Notes: generated by a model not told the origin, from the letters alone. A stretch of DNA of 64,000 bases from Gnetum montanum (GCA_015680685.1 MNCI01001321.1:376053-440052), one strand, 5' to 3'; positions 33,754 through 46,910 are shown, counted from the first letter of the stretch. Made by a program: numbers and translations.

Positions 33754-36415
33754 ATAAGAGGACTCCTAGGTTCATATCTCTTTATGAAAAGATGATCAGC
33801 CTTGATCTAATCTGTAACTACATGGATCAACATGACAGTGTGCAATTTGAGGGTAGTTTAGTTGAAAGGTTGTTTAATGGAAATTTTAGAGGTGGTGGTA
33901 GCAAGGTTAACATCGACAAGTGTTTATGAGGGCTTCATGGATTTGGTTGTTCTAAAGAATGGTCTCTTGTGGGGCTTGGATTTAGAACCCCTTGGCTAAG
34001 AAGCCATTTGTAAGTTGATTATCCTTGTAGCATTCCTTTGCTATGGCTAGGTAGGTATTTCACCCTACATGGATGCAGCAGGTGGCAAAGGAGCTGAAGA
34101 TGATGGTGTAGGAGTGGAAGAGTATTAAGAAGGATAGTAAGAAAATGGAGACTATCCCCTTGGTAAAGATGCTCTGTAGTATTGAGGAGGATAATAGTGG
34201 TGTGGAAAGGAAGCATGACTAGAAGAGTCACATGAAGAGATGGATTGTTGAACATAATACCCGTATGGATCTAGTTGGTAATAAGGGTACTGCTACCTTG
34301 GAGGTGGCATCCCCCACAACTGTGGGTGTTGCCACTGCTAGTATTGTTCTTGAGGTTGAGACGATGCTCCACTTAGATAGTAAGCTTGTTGATGGAACCA
34401 TTGCCAATAGTTGCCTTGTGGATAAGGCAACTACCTAGGTGCTTGTCATTTTTCTAGTCTAGAAGTTAGAGCATACATTGTAGATTCTTGTAGGTGTGAC
34501 AAGATAGGATAGCATCCCTTGGGATGTTCATAGTGGTATATGTCACATGCATCATTATCAATTTCTAAATTTGTAACCTCCTCTACTATTGTAGCTTTAC
34601 CCTTATCTCTATGATATTCTTGTTTAGCATCCTTTTTCTTCCTTTGCTCATTACTTCTTCCTCCTTAATTCTTGCATTCTTCTATATTATTTAGAGATGC
34701 TTACAATTTCTCATCCAAGAACTCCCACATTTTGTCAACCTTAACTAAGATTTTAGTAATATATTTGTGAATCGGAAAAGTTTTCCTCTATATCACTTCA
34801 TCAAGTGATGCCTCCTCTTCATTCTCATAGAAATAAACCTTCCTCTTGTAGATGAAGGGATCTCTATTGTATTCTTCTGTACTCTCTTATTTTTTTTAAA
34901 TTCTCCTTTCTCTTTAGCCACTTGCTTAATGAGCATTTGAATCTAATGAACCCTTAGCTTAGAAAGCCTCCGTTGGACATAGATCCTAAGGGTTCTCCTT
35001 ATTTCATTTCTAAGCCTATCTATGATATGACATAGTTGTTCCTGTTGAGAGTATCCATGGCCTACGCATTGGTGCAAAAAAGAATAATACCTGCCCATGG
35101 ACACATCCAATGACTCATGAGTACCATATTTCCATCCTTGGATTGTCTCCTCAAATTGGAGACTTTGGAATATGTTTGATATTTGTTGTTGAACATCTTT
35201 GACATCATACTCCATCATCGAATGGCTTTTGGTTCCAAGGACTAGTACCAACTTTCTTCCTTCTTTATGAGTATCTTTGGGAATAGTTTTAGATTGTGAC
35301 ATTTATTTTCCACATTTTGAAATGCATAGGTATCATGGAAGGCTTGTAAATGATTTTGTGGATCTAAATTATATTCCCCTTAAACTTGGGGATACTATTC
35401 ATATCTAGCCATTTAATGTAGCTATCCTTTAAGTGAATGGTAGGAATTTTTATAAGCTCTAAAATATTCAACTTTTTTCTTGTAGCTAGCAAGGGCTTAT
35501 CATAGTCATGATGATTTTAGTGACTAGTATCATGGCTATGATGCCTATGATGAGTCCTATTTTTCCTTTGTTCTTTGTGATGCTCATTTCTCTACTATTG
35601 CTCATGCCCTTGGTCCTTGTCGTCCCAATAAGATCTATGATCATTCCTATCTTGCCATATATCTTCATCATGGTCTTTATTAATTCTTCCATCACCCCAA
35701 CCTCTACTTCTCCTATTAGAGGTGGAGGAGGAAGATGATGAGGATGATGATGAAGGTAAAGAGGAAGGGGAGTTAGCACTTGAACGATGCCTACTACCTC
35801 CTATTCTTTGGTCCCTACCTTGATCACCATGTTTATCTTTCTTTTGGTGTCTATCATTATTCTTGCCTCTAGATAAATGACAATGAATAAAATCTTTTAA
35901 GGTTTCCTAATCTTGAGATCTATTGGTTAAGGGTCTCCCCATCAAAGAGAGGGGGAGAATCTATATATTGGGAGGCACCCAAAAAGAATTCTTCACTTTC
36001 TTTGTGGATTTATAGGAACAAGTGGTTAGGAAACCTTTTACCTTTGGAAGCCTCATATAGAACCTCCATATGTCAATTTTCTTTTCCATTGATCATCTAT
36101 GGGATGATAATCCTAGTAGGCATGGTCTTGAACATCATATTTTGCATTAAGCCTAGAAATTCCCATCTTGATGAGATTGTTTAATAGCATCCCAAGAATA
36201 TACCGATCAGGGGATAGCATGATATTGGCCTCCATATCCCTCCATTGCAACTACTCTTCTTAATGTAGGATGAAGGTGGAATCTGGGATGTAAGCATTTA
36301 GATAAGTGTAGAAAAATTTGAACTATTGGGGTACTTGCATTTTTTGGCTTTCTTGCCTTTGAGTGGATCTACTTACAAATGGTAGTGGAGAATCCCCCTT
36401 GCAAGAAAAATACAT
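33754..36415 (-). pseudogene. gag: gag of element B with Pro/Ser-rich C-terminal extension
   Basis: Starts at ATG 36415 (MYFSCKGDS), ~135 bp after the PBS. It contains the conserved N-terminal TYLNAYIPDSTFIL pattern and an Arg/Asp/Glu-rich low-complexity region (~35780-35600). The capsid is at ~35390-34940, with VSMGRYYSFLHQCVGHGYSQ and EQLCHIIDRLRNEIRRTLRI. The tail (~34560-34500) has the YEHPKGC-type motif, and a Leu/Pro/Ser/His-rich stretch (34440-33950) precedes protease. Decayed. Confidence 0.78.
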
Positions 36416-36549
36416 ATTAGTGATTTCTCAAAAGCAATGTGCATTTAGTAATATTATGTTTCTTTAATGATTTTTCTATAAGTGTTCTTTTACAACGTTC
36501 TTAGGTAATTCCATGATCTTTCTTATGTAGCACATTTAGCTAACTAAAA

Positions 36550-36567
36550 TCCTTAGCACTGATGCCA
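36550..36567 (-). promoter_or_regulatory. Primer-binding site of element B, decayed tRNA-Asp type
   Basis: The minus strand reads TGGCATCAGTGCTAAGGA one base inside the 5' LTR. Position and outline agree with A, C and D, but several substitutions have accumulated. Confidence 0.6.
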
Positions 36568-36568
36568 A

Positions 36569-37434
36569 TGATGAGTAGCAATTAATTCCTACACCCAACC
36601 ATATGAATCACAAGANNNNNNNNNNNNNNNNNNNNNNNNNNNNNNNNNNNNNNNNNNNNNNNNNNNNNNNNNNNNNNNNNNNNNNNNNNNNNNNNNNNNN
36701 NNNNNNNNNNNNNNNNNNNNNNNNNNNNNNNNNNNNNNNNNNNNNNNNNNNNNNNNNNNNNNNNNNNNNNNNNNNNNNNNNNNNNNNNNNNNNNNNNNNN
36801 NNNNNNNNNNNNNNNNNNNNNNNNNNNNNNNNAATTAATTAATGATTAACTATTTAACTATCTAGTGCCATAATCCAACTATCCTAACATAAGCATCCGA
36901 GCCCACTTTCTATTTGCATCTTGAACTTGCTTTAATGCTACTGAGTTATCAAGTGCCTTTCATTGGGCATACCAAATAGCCACTACTGGGATTACCAAGT
37001 TTTGAGTACTATGTTTGAAGTGGTCATACTTATGCATTTGTTATTAACTATACTAATTAATCAAAGACATTAATGTAAAAATGCATAAGTAAATAAATGC
37101 ACAAAAGGAAACATTGATCTATTCTAAGTATTGTAAGAAATTCCAAGAATCTTGTATTTATTGTCGGTCACATTAATTTGTTCAGGTACAAGATGCTTGA
37201 ATAAATAACTTTACAATCCTTGAATTCCTACTGCGGGCACTTAGAAAATATTCTAACTCTAGGCTAAGAAAACTGCAAGAGCTTTGCTATGCTATGGACT
37301 TAATGTACCATAAATGTGGTAGGTATGTGCATTTATATAGGTAAAGATAGACACTGCATCAATCCTTCTAATCATGCATTGACAAGGCTACATTGATGCA
37401 TGTCCATCAATGCTACCCATTAAGTGATTTATAA
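36569..37434 (-). repeat. 5' LTR of element B (contains a 217-N gap)
   Basis: TGATGAGTAGC...GATTTATAA. It is collinear with 11942-12797. The N run at 36616-36832 removes part of U5. The U3 palindromic segment is at 37365-37425, with TATA-like ATTTATAT at 37331-37338. Confidence 0.88.
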
Positions 37435-37439
37435 CCTCC

Positions 37440-38860
37440 TAATAAGAATATGCATGAACACATGCAAGAAGGATTAGAACATCTTTACAATAGAGGAAAC
37501 CACCTAGAAAAATTTGGAAGATAGGGTCAACAACAATTCTAATTAACATAAGCATTAATCAAGATAACTAACATTACCATTAATGTATTAGTTATCACAT
37601 TAACATTTTTCATTAATGTATTAACTTCCATTAACCCATGATTTGCATTATGAGTAATATTCCATGAGTTATTGCATTAATCATTAGGATAACTTTAAGG
37701 TTGATGATAACTTAAACTATCCATCAAGGACTATTTGGTATGATATCTCACTTATCTAGTCTAACCCTCACATATGATAATATCTAACTATTGGGTTCGA
37801 AACCATTGTGTATTTCAATGATCAACTATTGGGTTAAGTTATGGCTAGTATCAATCCTATAGCTACCCCAACTTCTTAGTTCCTCATTATCATTAATGGT
37901 TTCCCTAATAAAGGTTGCATGCCATTAGTTTGATAGAATCCTCTAAATCAAATTTACCATGACAAGACCAACTAAGCAACATGTCATTATGTTGACAAAA
38001 TCCTCTAAATAAATTTCATGGCAAGACCTACCTATTCCAAATCATTAGCCAAATTTGCAAACCATGTTAGTTAATGAAATCCTAAACCTAGCTTTTCAAC
38101 ACTATGGATACACCCATACACACCTAGAATGTCAACTAGCCATCATTATCAAAAATTGCTATTTATGTTAGATGTTGTTTATGTCTTTCTGCTCTAGAAA
38201 ATGAGTTGAAAATAAGATTTCCACCAACACCACTGCCATTGGTTGAAGAAACAATGTAGTGAAAGAATATGGTGAAATGCATAGTAGAAATTGCAAAAAT
38301 GACAAATTATGAGATAAAACATCAAAAAAATAAGGTAAGATCAATAATGAAAAATAAGAATAAAATGTAGAATGAATTAAGTCCAAAAATAAAAGTTGCT
38401 AGTAGAATTTGATGGAAGAAAGAACATTGACTCTACCTTTAAAAATCATTCGTGAGTAAAGCTTTATTAAGCAAGAAGAAGCTCAGATCTAGAAATAGCC
38501 AAGAGATCTACCATGCATAGTTATAAGCAAAAGAAACAAGAGAGAGATACATAATTAGTATTAAGAGAGGCAATGTTGCCACATATTTATAGGCACAAGA
38601 GATAGGGCTTGGGAAATTTCAAAAATAAGAATTTAATAATCTAATTTCTAAGATTGGATCATATGTATCCACAAAAGAGTTCAAATGGTTAACCCTTGGG
38701 TTCAAGTCACAAAGAAAATATTAGAATATGTCCACATGCCCAAGAATGAGTTCCAAGATAGAATAAAAGAATAAATAGAATAAGCCTCAAATATCTATTT
38801 AACATGTGTTTTTATCATATCCTTACATTATTTGAAAATAAAATAACATGCATCGGGGGT
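37440..38860. other. Spacer right of element B, possible old LTR
   Basis: AT-rich sequence without coding pattern. A minus-strand TATAAATA at 38591-38584, with LTR-like context on either side, hints at an unidentified old LTR, but no second copy is in the window. The start (37435-37439, CCTCC) is the right target duplication of B. Confidence 0.35.
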
Positions 38861-39040
38861 GTTCTGAGGGGAGGGGGTGGGAATTTTTGGAACCTAAAAA
38901 TAATTGTAATATAGGTGCACCTAAAGATATGTAGTCCAATTAGAACTTTTATAACTCATCATTGCCTACCAGAATTGAATGCATGACTTGGAATTTTCAA
39001 ATCAAGAGTCTTTTCACAAGGCTAACACCTCGTTGTTAAA
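38861..39040 (-). repeat. tRNA-derived SINE, copy 4
   Basis: The reverse complement matches 2068-2240 nearly end to end: head GAGGTGTTAGCCTTGTGA (A box, ~39030-39015), a B-box-like GCATTCAATTCTGG (~38982-38969), then TTCTAATTGGACTACATATC and a C-rich end. The A box has drifted. Confidence 0.7.
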
Positions 39041-39212
39041 TAAAATGCAATAACATTAATAAAATACCAACAATAGGCCACCATTGACATAAATAACATA
39101 GAGGGGTAATACAACCCTATTGAACAATATGAAATAAGGTGGTATTTTGGCTAATCTACGTACATTTCTAGTTAGCTTAGAAAATCTTATTACATATAAC
39201 AAATAAACACCT

Positions 39213-41340
39213 TGTAACACCCCTATTAATTATCTATAAAGTCCTATAAATAATTAATAGAAATGTTACAAAACCATAAATATTTGGATTTAACCTTGAT
39301 TTAACAAATAAAAAGTTGGTCGTAAGACGAATAAGAATTATTAATTAGAAGCATAAATATCATAAAGTAATACAACGTAACAAAATTTCATGTTACTCAC
39401 ATATATAATTAAATAAAATTTATTAAATAAAAATAGATATTTGTGTAGCCACAAAAATGTAGATGTCAAAAAATTTCACTAGTTACATTATAAAATAGTA
39501 GGTAAAATAATGATTTTAACAACACTTGCTTCACCTCAATTAGGCATCTAGAAATAAAGATATTTACGTTTGAAGTTTACCAAAGTAAAAGTAATAATTA
39601 AATAAAATATCAATATATAATAAATAATATTAAATTTTCCCTAACATATAGCACTCACCAAAATGAAAAATGATATTTTAAATATCATGATCCAAATGAC
39701 ATAATAATAATTTCATATCTATTATTTATTCATAAAAATAGGTGCATGGCTTAAGTATCCAAAAAGTGTATAGAAATACAAAATATGCAAAAAAAATTAT
39801 TTTTCAAGTTTAAAGGATCTATCTTGTACAAAATTGATCTACCTTTTATTCTATATCCCTATTTTTGTGTTTCCATGGCTACTCTAAGCATTTTTCATCA
39901 AAATTCAAGAAGAGTTAGAACCCCTTAAATAAGAAAGGTTATTTTATTTCCTTCTTCATAAAGCATAAATGTTTTGGACCAAAAGTTAAGGTTTTGGATC
40001 AAAAGTCCTAGGATAAAGGCTTGACAAAGGTTTTAAATATTCAAAAAGATTTCAAAATTCAAAAATGCCACAAATATTCCAAAAATCCAAAGAATATATA
40101 TTTTATCTAGGCATCTCCAAAAGCTAGCTCTTGGTTATTCTCATTATCAAAGGAATATACCAACAAGTTTTGGAATAACCTCACTACTATCATCAAATTT
40201 TTTGCAACTAGAAAAATTAATCACTAGAAAATCAAAAGACCTAGTGCATTAGCCCTAATCCTGAATCTCCATGGCCTCTAAAAATGAGATTCAGGGTGCC
40301 CTAGATGGTCCAATAGATCACCTAGGGACTTGAGGGGGTGTAAAACAGGGGTTAAAAAGTAAAGAGACGTAGATCTATAAAATAATGCATTGAAAATATA
40401 ACAATTAAATTTGAAATTTTACACAAAATGAAACCATAAACATCATTAAATGAACAAATAATGAGTTTAAAGATGTGTACAAAATCTATTCCCAAGAGGA
40501 AGGCAAGGTGGGTTCACTTGGATGGGGGTTTAGAGCTCGTTGAATGCACGATAAACTCCATGATCTAGTATCTCTACCACTCTCGATGCTATTGAACCTC
40601 CTTTGCCACCACTCTAGTTCTACAACATTGATCATTACTAGGGTTGAGAAATGTGAATGATAGAGGTTTTCAAGATGCATCACGTTGATATTTGGTGATC
40701 CCATTAGAGTAACATTGACACTCTAGGCTCACAAATCCCAAGTGCAGAAACAAGATAATAGGGCTATAATGGTTCCACATTGTCAGGCCTTAAGAAGCTT
40801 CATTTCTACTAGGAATCAAGAGCTCTTGGATGCCAAAATGCTCAAAGTGTGTAAATGCCAAGGGTATGGAACCTTGAAATGGTATTGAGGTTTAGTTTTT
40901 ATAGGGTTTTGGCCATGATTTGCTGAAAATTGGCTACAAATGGCTAACAAATTAGCTACAAATTGTTGCCATGTTTAGGGGGTAGGTGAGATCCACCCCC
41001 ATGCATCCACATTGGTTGACACCTCCATGTTGGTTTTGTAGGGTCCTTGCTAGAGTTGATTTCAAAATCTTGTTCTTACTATTTCTACATTGAAGAGGAG
41101 GTGTCAACGATGTTAGGAATGAGAGATCAACATTGGGGGTAAAGGTCAAATCCTCTCCAGGTTGAGTTACCACCACTTTCCACACTAGGGATAAGTGAGA
41201 TCCATCCCCCTGCACTCCTCTACATTTTTTTTATGCCTCCATGCCAGCTTACCCCCTATAGGAATTTTTCTATGTAAAAGAGTATATACCCTTCATAAAA
41301 CCCATCAAATTACCATTTTTGGCATTCCAAAAGGAATTTT
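39213..41340 (-). repeat. Putative 3' LTR of element G
   Basis: The left end TGTAACACCCC is a common plant LTR terminus. A minus-strand TATA box is at 40905-40896. The G-rich tract GGGCTGGGGGGTC (minus strand, ~41355-41343) could be the PPT. No second LTR exists in the window, so length and ends are provisional. Confidence 0.4.
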
Positions 41341-42494
41341 GACCCCCCAGCCCAAATATAAATACTAGGTAACTCTTTTCACTTTGGGAATGATGCTTTG
41401 GCTACTTATGAGGTATTTTTCAACCCCAAAATTATGAAATATGTGAGATTACCTCTTATGAGTAACAATCTTCACATTTACAACAAATTTTAGCATTGGG
41501 TTTTATGGGATGGAGTTAGAAAGGCTATAACATGTAAATTTGATGGTGTTTCATTGGTTCCTCTTTGTTGGTGTTTAGAGGATTGACCCGAGAGGCACCA
41601 TCAAAGAATAAAAAATAGCATTAGAAGTCTCCACCAATGTTCCCTCTTTGTGCTTGATCTAGTTGTGTCGAACCATGCCAAAGAGTGCTTGTGATGATGT
41701 GATATGGCTATGACGAGATGCTAGTAATGGTCATTAGGGATATGATCATGGAAGCTAACAATGCATTCCAAGTGTTGTCATCATGGCTATAGCATGACTC
41801 TGACATGTTTTGAAGTGTTGGTCACTTAGCAAATGTGATTGAGGACCTAATCACTTTGCTCCAAGATTTCTTTGGCCACTAGGCTTTAAGGCTTCATTGG
41901 CCATTTGGCCGCTTAGTAACTTGCTTCCCCCCTTCCCTATTTTTGTGGGGTGAAACCTTCATTGGATCTCATTGCTAGGGCTAGTTAGACATGGTTTTCT
42001 TAATGAATGAGTTTAGTTATACTCAATGGACTTGGTTTTCCCATTGAAACAAGATGTTTTGCACTTGATGGACTTAATGATTTTTCCATTCAATGAGTTG
42101 TATTACATTCAAGTGGACTTGGGGATGGGGCATGATAAAGAGATGTCATATGATCATAGTGCATGAGTAGTGAACATAGGTCAACATTTTTTTTAATAAT
42201 ATGAAAGGTCATGATTAGGTTACGAGGTTGAGCTCAAGGAGTGGTGCCAAAGGAAGGATAATGGTACAAGTAGTCTCAACATAGTAGGACAAACTCACCA
42301 AATCTTGCACATTGAGGTCATGTGGTGAATTGTTGCCATAATCAATCACACCCTTGTGATGGCTTTAGGCTTCATCCTACAAACACAACTTTGAGAGGAC
42401 AAGGAAACCAAGCAAATAGATCATGTTATAAGATTACAATGCATATAGGCCACATAGAATGATAAAACTAAGCTACCCAGGTTACCAATGCTGC

Positions 42495-42656
42495 TAGTTT
42501 AAGGTTATGGTGTCTTGTGATACTTGTTTATGGCCATGGTAGGCTGTGGTGCTAGTTTAAGATCATAGTGGACCATGGCATTGGTTTAAGGCCTTAATAG
42601 ACTATAGTTGCAGTAATTTTAGGCCATGGTAGGCCATGTTACTAGTTGAAGGTCTC
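42495..42656. repeat. ~30-bp minisatellite, about five diverged units, in the 3' region of element G
   Basis: Units beginning TAGTTTAAGG or similar and containing GGCCATGGTAGGC repeat about every 29-31 bp between integrase and the LTR. Units differ mainly by transitions. Confidence 0.65.
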
Positions 42657-42699
42657 AAAAACCTATAGTAAAGCAAGCTCACTTGTTGATGATAATTGA

Positions 42700-44966
42700 C
42701 TACATGTAATACAACTTTAGATAGGCATGATTGACCAAATTAACCAACTTATACCTATCCATGTTGATAATCGTGAATGTTCCATTACCATAGGCTTTGG
42801 TAACAAGGAAGGATCCTTCCTAGTTTGTTTAGAATTTATTTGCATGCTTGCAGACATCTTTGAGGACTAGGTTATCCTCCTTAATCTTATGCTTGATAAA
42901 GTTATGGTAATGCTACTATTTCTACTTCTCTTGATAGTGCTTGATGTGATTAAGTGCTTACATATGTTGCTCCTCCATTGTGTCCATGTTTGTTGTCTAC
43001 AACAGCTTACTTTGTTCATTTTTAATGAAGTTGGTTGGGGTCACTCGAAGTGACAACACATGCAATTCAAGAGGTAAAATAGATTTAGAACCATAAATCA
43101 AGTTATAATGTGTTATACTAGTTACAGAATGGTAAGTTGTATGATAGGACCAAAGTGCATGGACAAGCCTCTCATGCCATTTGTGCTTGCTATTATTGAG
43201 CATCTTCTTGAGCAAGTTGATGATGGCCTTATTTCTTACCTTTGCTTATTTATTGGCTTAATAGTAATAAGGCAATGAAAAGGAATGCTTAATGCCTAGG
43301 TCGTGATAGAAATATTTCATTTCTTGTATACTAAATTATGATCCATTGTTTATAACTATGGTCATGGGTATGCCAAAATGGGCTACAATGTTATCTAGGA
43401 TAAATTTATAAACTTGTTTAGACATAGTCTTTCTTAGGGGAATAGCTTCAACCCACTTGGTAAAGTATTTAGTTGTGCTGATGATGAAACTATGTCTTGC
43501 TAAAGACTTAGGTGTTATAGGTCCAATGATATCCAACCCCCATCGTTGAAATGGCCTAGTGATCTAAGTTGTGTGCAACTCAATTGGTGGTACATGTATA
43601 AGGTTTCTATGTCATTGGCACATGTCACATCACTTAACCTTCTATAGGTAGTTGAATTTCATATAGGGATAGTAATAACCTAATCATCTAATCTTAGTGG
43701 CCATATCTCTAGGCCCTATATGTCCCCCACAAACACCCTCGTGAACTTGCTCTAGGAGTATTCTGGCTTCAATTTTACCTAAGAACTTTAATAATATGTC
43801 ATTGTAGGTTTGTTGGAATAATGTATTATCACCTACAATGACATACTACTTCAAAAATTTATGTACAACATCTTTTTGAGTAGTATTTAGGCCTTGTTAA
43901 GATTCACCATGCATGAGGTAAAATTTGATGTCGTCATAGCACTCCTTGGTACAAGCAATATGAACTATGACCACAAAGGTATCCTCAAAATTCTGTGTGA
44001 TGGGAATAGCATAGTCTATGATTAAGTTAGGAAACTTACTAAACACATCTGACATCACACTAAGAGCTAATGTTACAACTGCATCGACTATGGCATTCTC
44101 GTTTTAGGGTATGTGTTGGATATCAACATCTATAAATTATTAAAAAAATTACTTCCCTATGTCATAGTAAGATTGTAAGTGTTTGGCTTTACATGCATAG
44201 ACCTTGATTACTTTGTTAACCACAAGTTAAAAATCACCTTTTATTGTTAAGCATCTAACTCCTAGGTCACATGCTACCATCATCCCTCTGATGAAACCCT
44301 CATACTTTGCTATGTTGTTGGTACATGGAAACTCAAAATGATAGGTGAAGGATTGAATTTCATCAAATGGGAATTGTATGATGGTAGTGGCACTAGCCCT
44401 ATGGGTAGTTGAAGCTTTGTTAAAGTTCATGATCACCCCATAATCCTTAGACACTTGGCTAATGATGTTAATGTGCTCATCAGGGAGCTTAATGTCTATG
44501 GTTGCTTTCTCATCGATAGGAGAAATAGTGAGTTGTACAACTATAGCTTGAATTTTCATTGAGGCTTGAGAGATGTAATGAAGGTCAAACTCCATGATTA
44601 TGGCTTTCCATTGGGCTATACGGCTACTTTCATAGATGTTGGTCATTATGGATTAAGCACGTTACCTTTGTAAATGTCATAGACTTGACTTTTGAATAGG
44701 TAGTATCTCCACTTCTTCAATGAGAAGACTAGTGCTAGATAGTACTTCTTCACTTTAGTGTATCATGTCCCATGAGCAACTAATGCATGGCTAAGATAGT
44801 AAACTAGCATCTCTACTTCATCATCATATTTATGATAGAGTAGAGAGGAAATTGACATGTCTTGTGGAGGGTAGATTGTCAATAGTTGTGGCAACTCTTG
44901 CTTAAGGTTTTCGAAGGCCTCTTGGCATTGAGCCTTCCACTCATAGTGAACCTCTTTTTTAAGCAA
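42700..44966 (-). pseudogene. pol: pol remnant of element G: RNase H domains and integrase
   Basis: RT/RNase H junction at 44966-44763 with WKAQCQEAFENLKQELPQLL and MLVYYLSHALVAHGT. RNase H-like block at 44646-44227 with FEFPCTNNIAKYEGFIRGMM, the pattern of the additional RNase H of Tat-type elements. Integrase core at 43536-43336 with MDIIGPITPKSLARHSFIIS, FTKWVEAIPLRK and FGIPMTIVINNGS. The C-terminal part is at 43215-42997 with WHERLVHALWSYHTTYHSVT. Of the DDE residues the first Asp remains, the second is Asn and the Glu position reads Val. Several stops. Confidence 0.85.
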
Positions 44967-45060
44967 GTGTTACATGGGCTATAACTTATTTGTAAGCCTA
45001 GTGAGAATTATGAATGTAAGGTTACCATTTTTGTGCTTTAAGAGTATTGTAGGTTTTTAT

Positions 45061-45772
45061 CTTTAGTAATGATACACACACACACACTAGATTGTGATCC
45101 AAAAATTTTTTAGTTTGAGCATATTTTCTTTTAAATTCATGTAGATGTTGCATGTGTTTATCTCATTTGACACCAGATGTTTTTGCTTAACATTTCAAAC
45201 TTTTAGTCTTAGATGTTCTAGCCTTATTCTTTCATGCAGTATAAAATGAAAAGTTGATTTCCATCTTCATAAATATGCAAGTAAAAAAGTGATTAAATTA
45301 TTCTTATAAGTAGTAATTCAATTATGGTAGTTGATGCAATAAAATTTGAAGAAATGCTTAATCATTTTCTATTTTATTTGAGATTTTGAAGTAGTAGGAT
45401 ATCTGTGTTTTTTAAATTAAAATGCTTTATTTTATCATTTTTCATGAAAGGTTACTTGAATTACATTATATGTAAATATTACAGATTTTAATCTTACATA
45501 TTAATATCTTTTTATAATCACTATGATCCTTTCTTAATAGTCAACCCTACATAAATTTAATTCTAAACATTTATTAAATTGGAGTGTAATGGTATAATCT
45601 ATGGTAGTAATTTGTAATAAAGGCTTTTTCTCTAAGCTTACTCATTCTATTTGACTATTCATATATTTATAGTTCTATGGTTCTATTAATTTTTTAAAAG
45701 TAAATTTTATGACTACATGGCTCCTTTAGAATTTTATTTTGGTAGTGATAATGATGGCATCTTATGTTATAT
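45061..45772. other. AT-rich spacer between elements G and E, with CA microsatellite
   Basis: Very AT-rich, no coding pattern. A short ACACAC run lies at ~45070-45085. Confidence 0.6.
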
Positions 45773-46858
45773 TTTTGATCTTTTGGTATGTCAAAACCTT
45801 AAGGAAAATGGAGAACAAAGGATGTTTGTTTGGTGTTGTGTTTACAAGACTATATTGTTGACAAGGAATTCATAGAGCATGCAGATGGATGCATAAGCAA
45901 AGTTGACATCATCAAGAACTTGGATTGAGATAAGAAGGCATGCAAAAGCTCAAGGACATGAACAAGGAATGAAGATTTCAAAGTTCAAAGAAAGATGTCT
46001 CCAAGAAATAGTAGACATCTTGGAATAATTGAAGGAAAGATAGGAGAAGATTTCTCTAAAAAATAGTAGATGCCCTTCTAGAATGAAGGTTTGATGCAGA
46101 AAGATGTCTCAGTCTTGAAGAAGATATCTTTTCATAATGAAGGTCCATTGCAAAAAGACAACTTGGTCTCTGAGAAGACATATCCAATGATCATTAGTTA
46201 ACCATTGCATGAATTCTAAGATGATTTCAAAAATATATTAGCTATAAGAAGACTTCATTCTTATTGTGAAATGTGAAAGCTTAGTGTGCTATTAATTATA
46301 ATCATCAAGCAATCATTATAGTCATTGTTGTCCCTCATTATACAATCTTTTGGCTATTGTAATTGGTCAAAGTGAGCTATACCTCAAGTACAAGGATAAA
46401 AAAAATTAGTTGCATTATTTCATTATAATTGTTGTTCTCTTTTTTTACCCTATAGGATTAATGTGCTTCTTGCAAGAAGACATCTTCCTTGAGCTTGTTG
46501 GGATACTATGGGATTGAGTGTTGGTGTAGCACCACAAAACTCTGGAGTGGAGCTCAAGTTGTAAAGGCTGTAGGGTCTTGGAAACCACATTCTAAGCTTA
46601 TAAAGACCATGTGGGGTTGAGTGGATTCATAGTGTTAAATAAATCCAAAGAGGAGCTTAGAGCTTGTACAGGGTGTGATGCCCTTCAAATCACATTTGAG
46701 AGCAACAAAGTACGGAGGTATGCTTGTGAACTATCCTCTAAGTGTGGACTACCCATGTTGGAAAACCATGTTAAATTTGGTATCTATGCTTTGTCTTAAT
46801 AAATTTTTAATTTGGGCAACTTATTCATCTCCACTTCTTCTAAGTTCAACGATCCTCA
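45773..46858 (+). repeat. 5' LTR of element E
   Basis: About 1086 bp. Collinear with 56168-57273 and with the solo LTR 28162-29488. Ends GATCCTCA followed by AG and the PBS. Confidence 0.88.
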
Positions 46859-46860
46859 AG

Positions 46861-46879
46861 TGGTATTAAAGCTTGGTAC
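46861..46879 (+). promoter_or_regulatory. Primer-binding site of element E, initiator tRNA-Met type
   Basis: TGGTATTAAAGCTTGGTAC, a two-transition variant of TGGTATCAGAGC, the usual Copia PBS, two bases after the LTR end. Confidence 0.85.
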
Positions 46880-46910
46880 TCTTCTTTGTCATCGACCTTA
46901 AGAGTGAACA

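Larger units (their letters stand above)
11942..37434 (-). mobile_element. Element B: complete Athila-like retrotransposon, host of element C and a solo Copia LTR
   Basis: Minus-strand element with 3' LTR 11942-12797 and 5' LTR 36569-37434, flanked by identical 5-bp CCTCC at 11937-11941 and 37435-37439. After removing element C (16569-27695 plus its 5-bp duplication) and the solo LTR (28162-29488), it is about 13 kb. Minus-strand order: 5' LTR, PBS (36567-36550), gag (36415 to ~34440), Pro/Ser-rich segment, protease (~33750-33500), RT/RNase H/integrase (~32860-30240), a PPT-like tract (~30195), non-coding region, internal TATA module (16276), ORF2 (~15846-13040), PPT, 3' LTR. All genes are decayed. 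Confidence 0.92.
39213..45060 (-). mobile_element. Element G: truncated Tat-like Ty3/gypsy element
   Basis: Minus-strand order: RT/RNase H remnant (44966 and left), second RNase H-like domain (44646-44227), integrase (~43660-42750), a 3' region with a ~30-bp minisatellite (42495-42656), then LTR-like sequence. The proposed LTR runs from plus-strand TGTAACACCCC at 39213 to a purine-rich boundary near 41340, with TATA (CTATAAAAAC, minus strand) at 40905-40896. The 5' LTR, gag, protease and most of RT are absent. The right edge falls near a CA microsatellite (~45070). Confidence 0.6.

Noticed and set aside
36603-36842. Open frame across the N run at 36616-36832
   Set aside because: Composed of Ns inside the B LTR.
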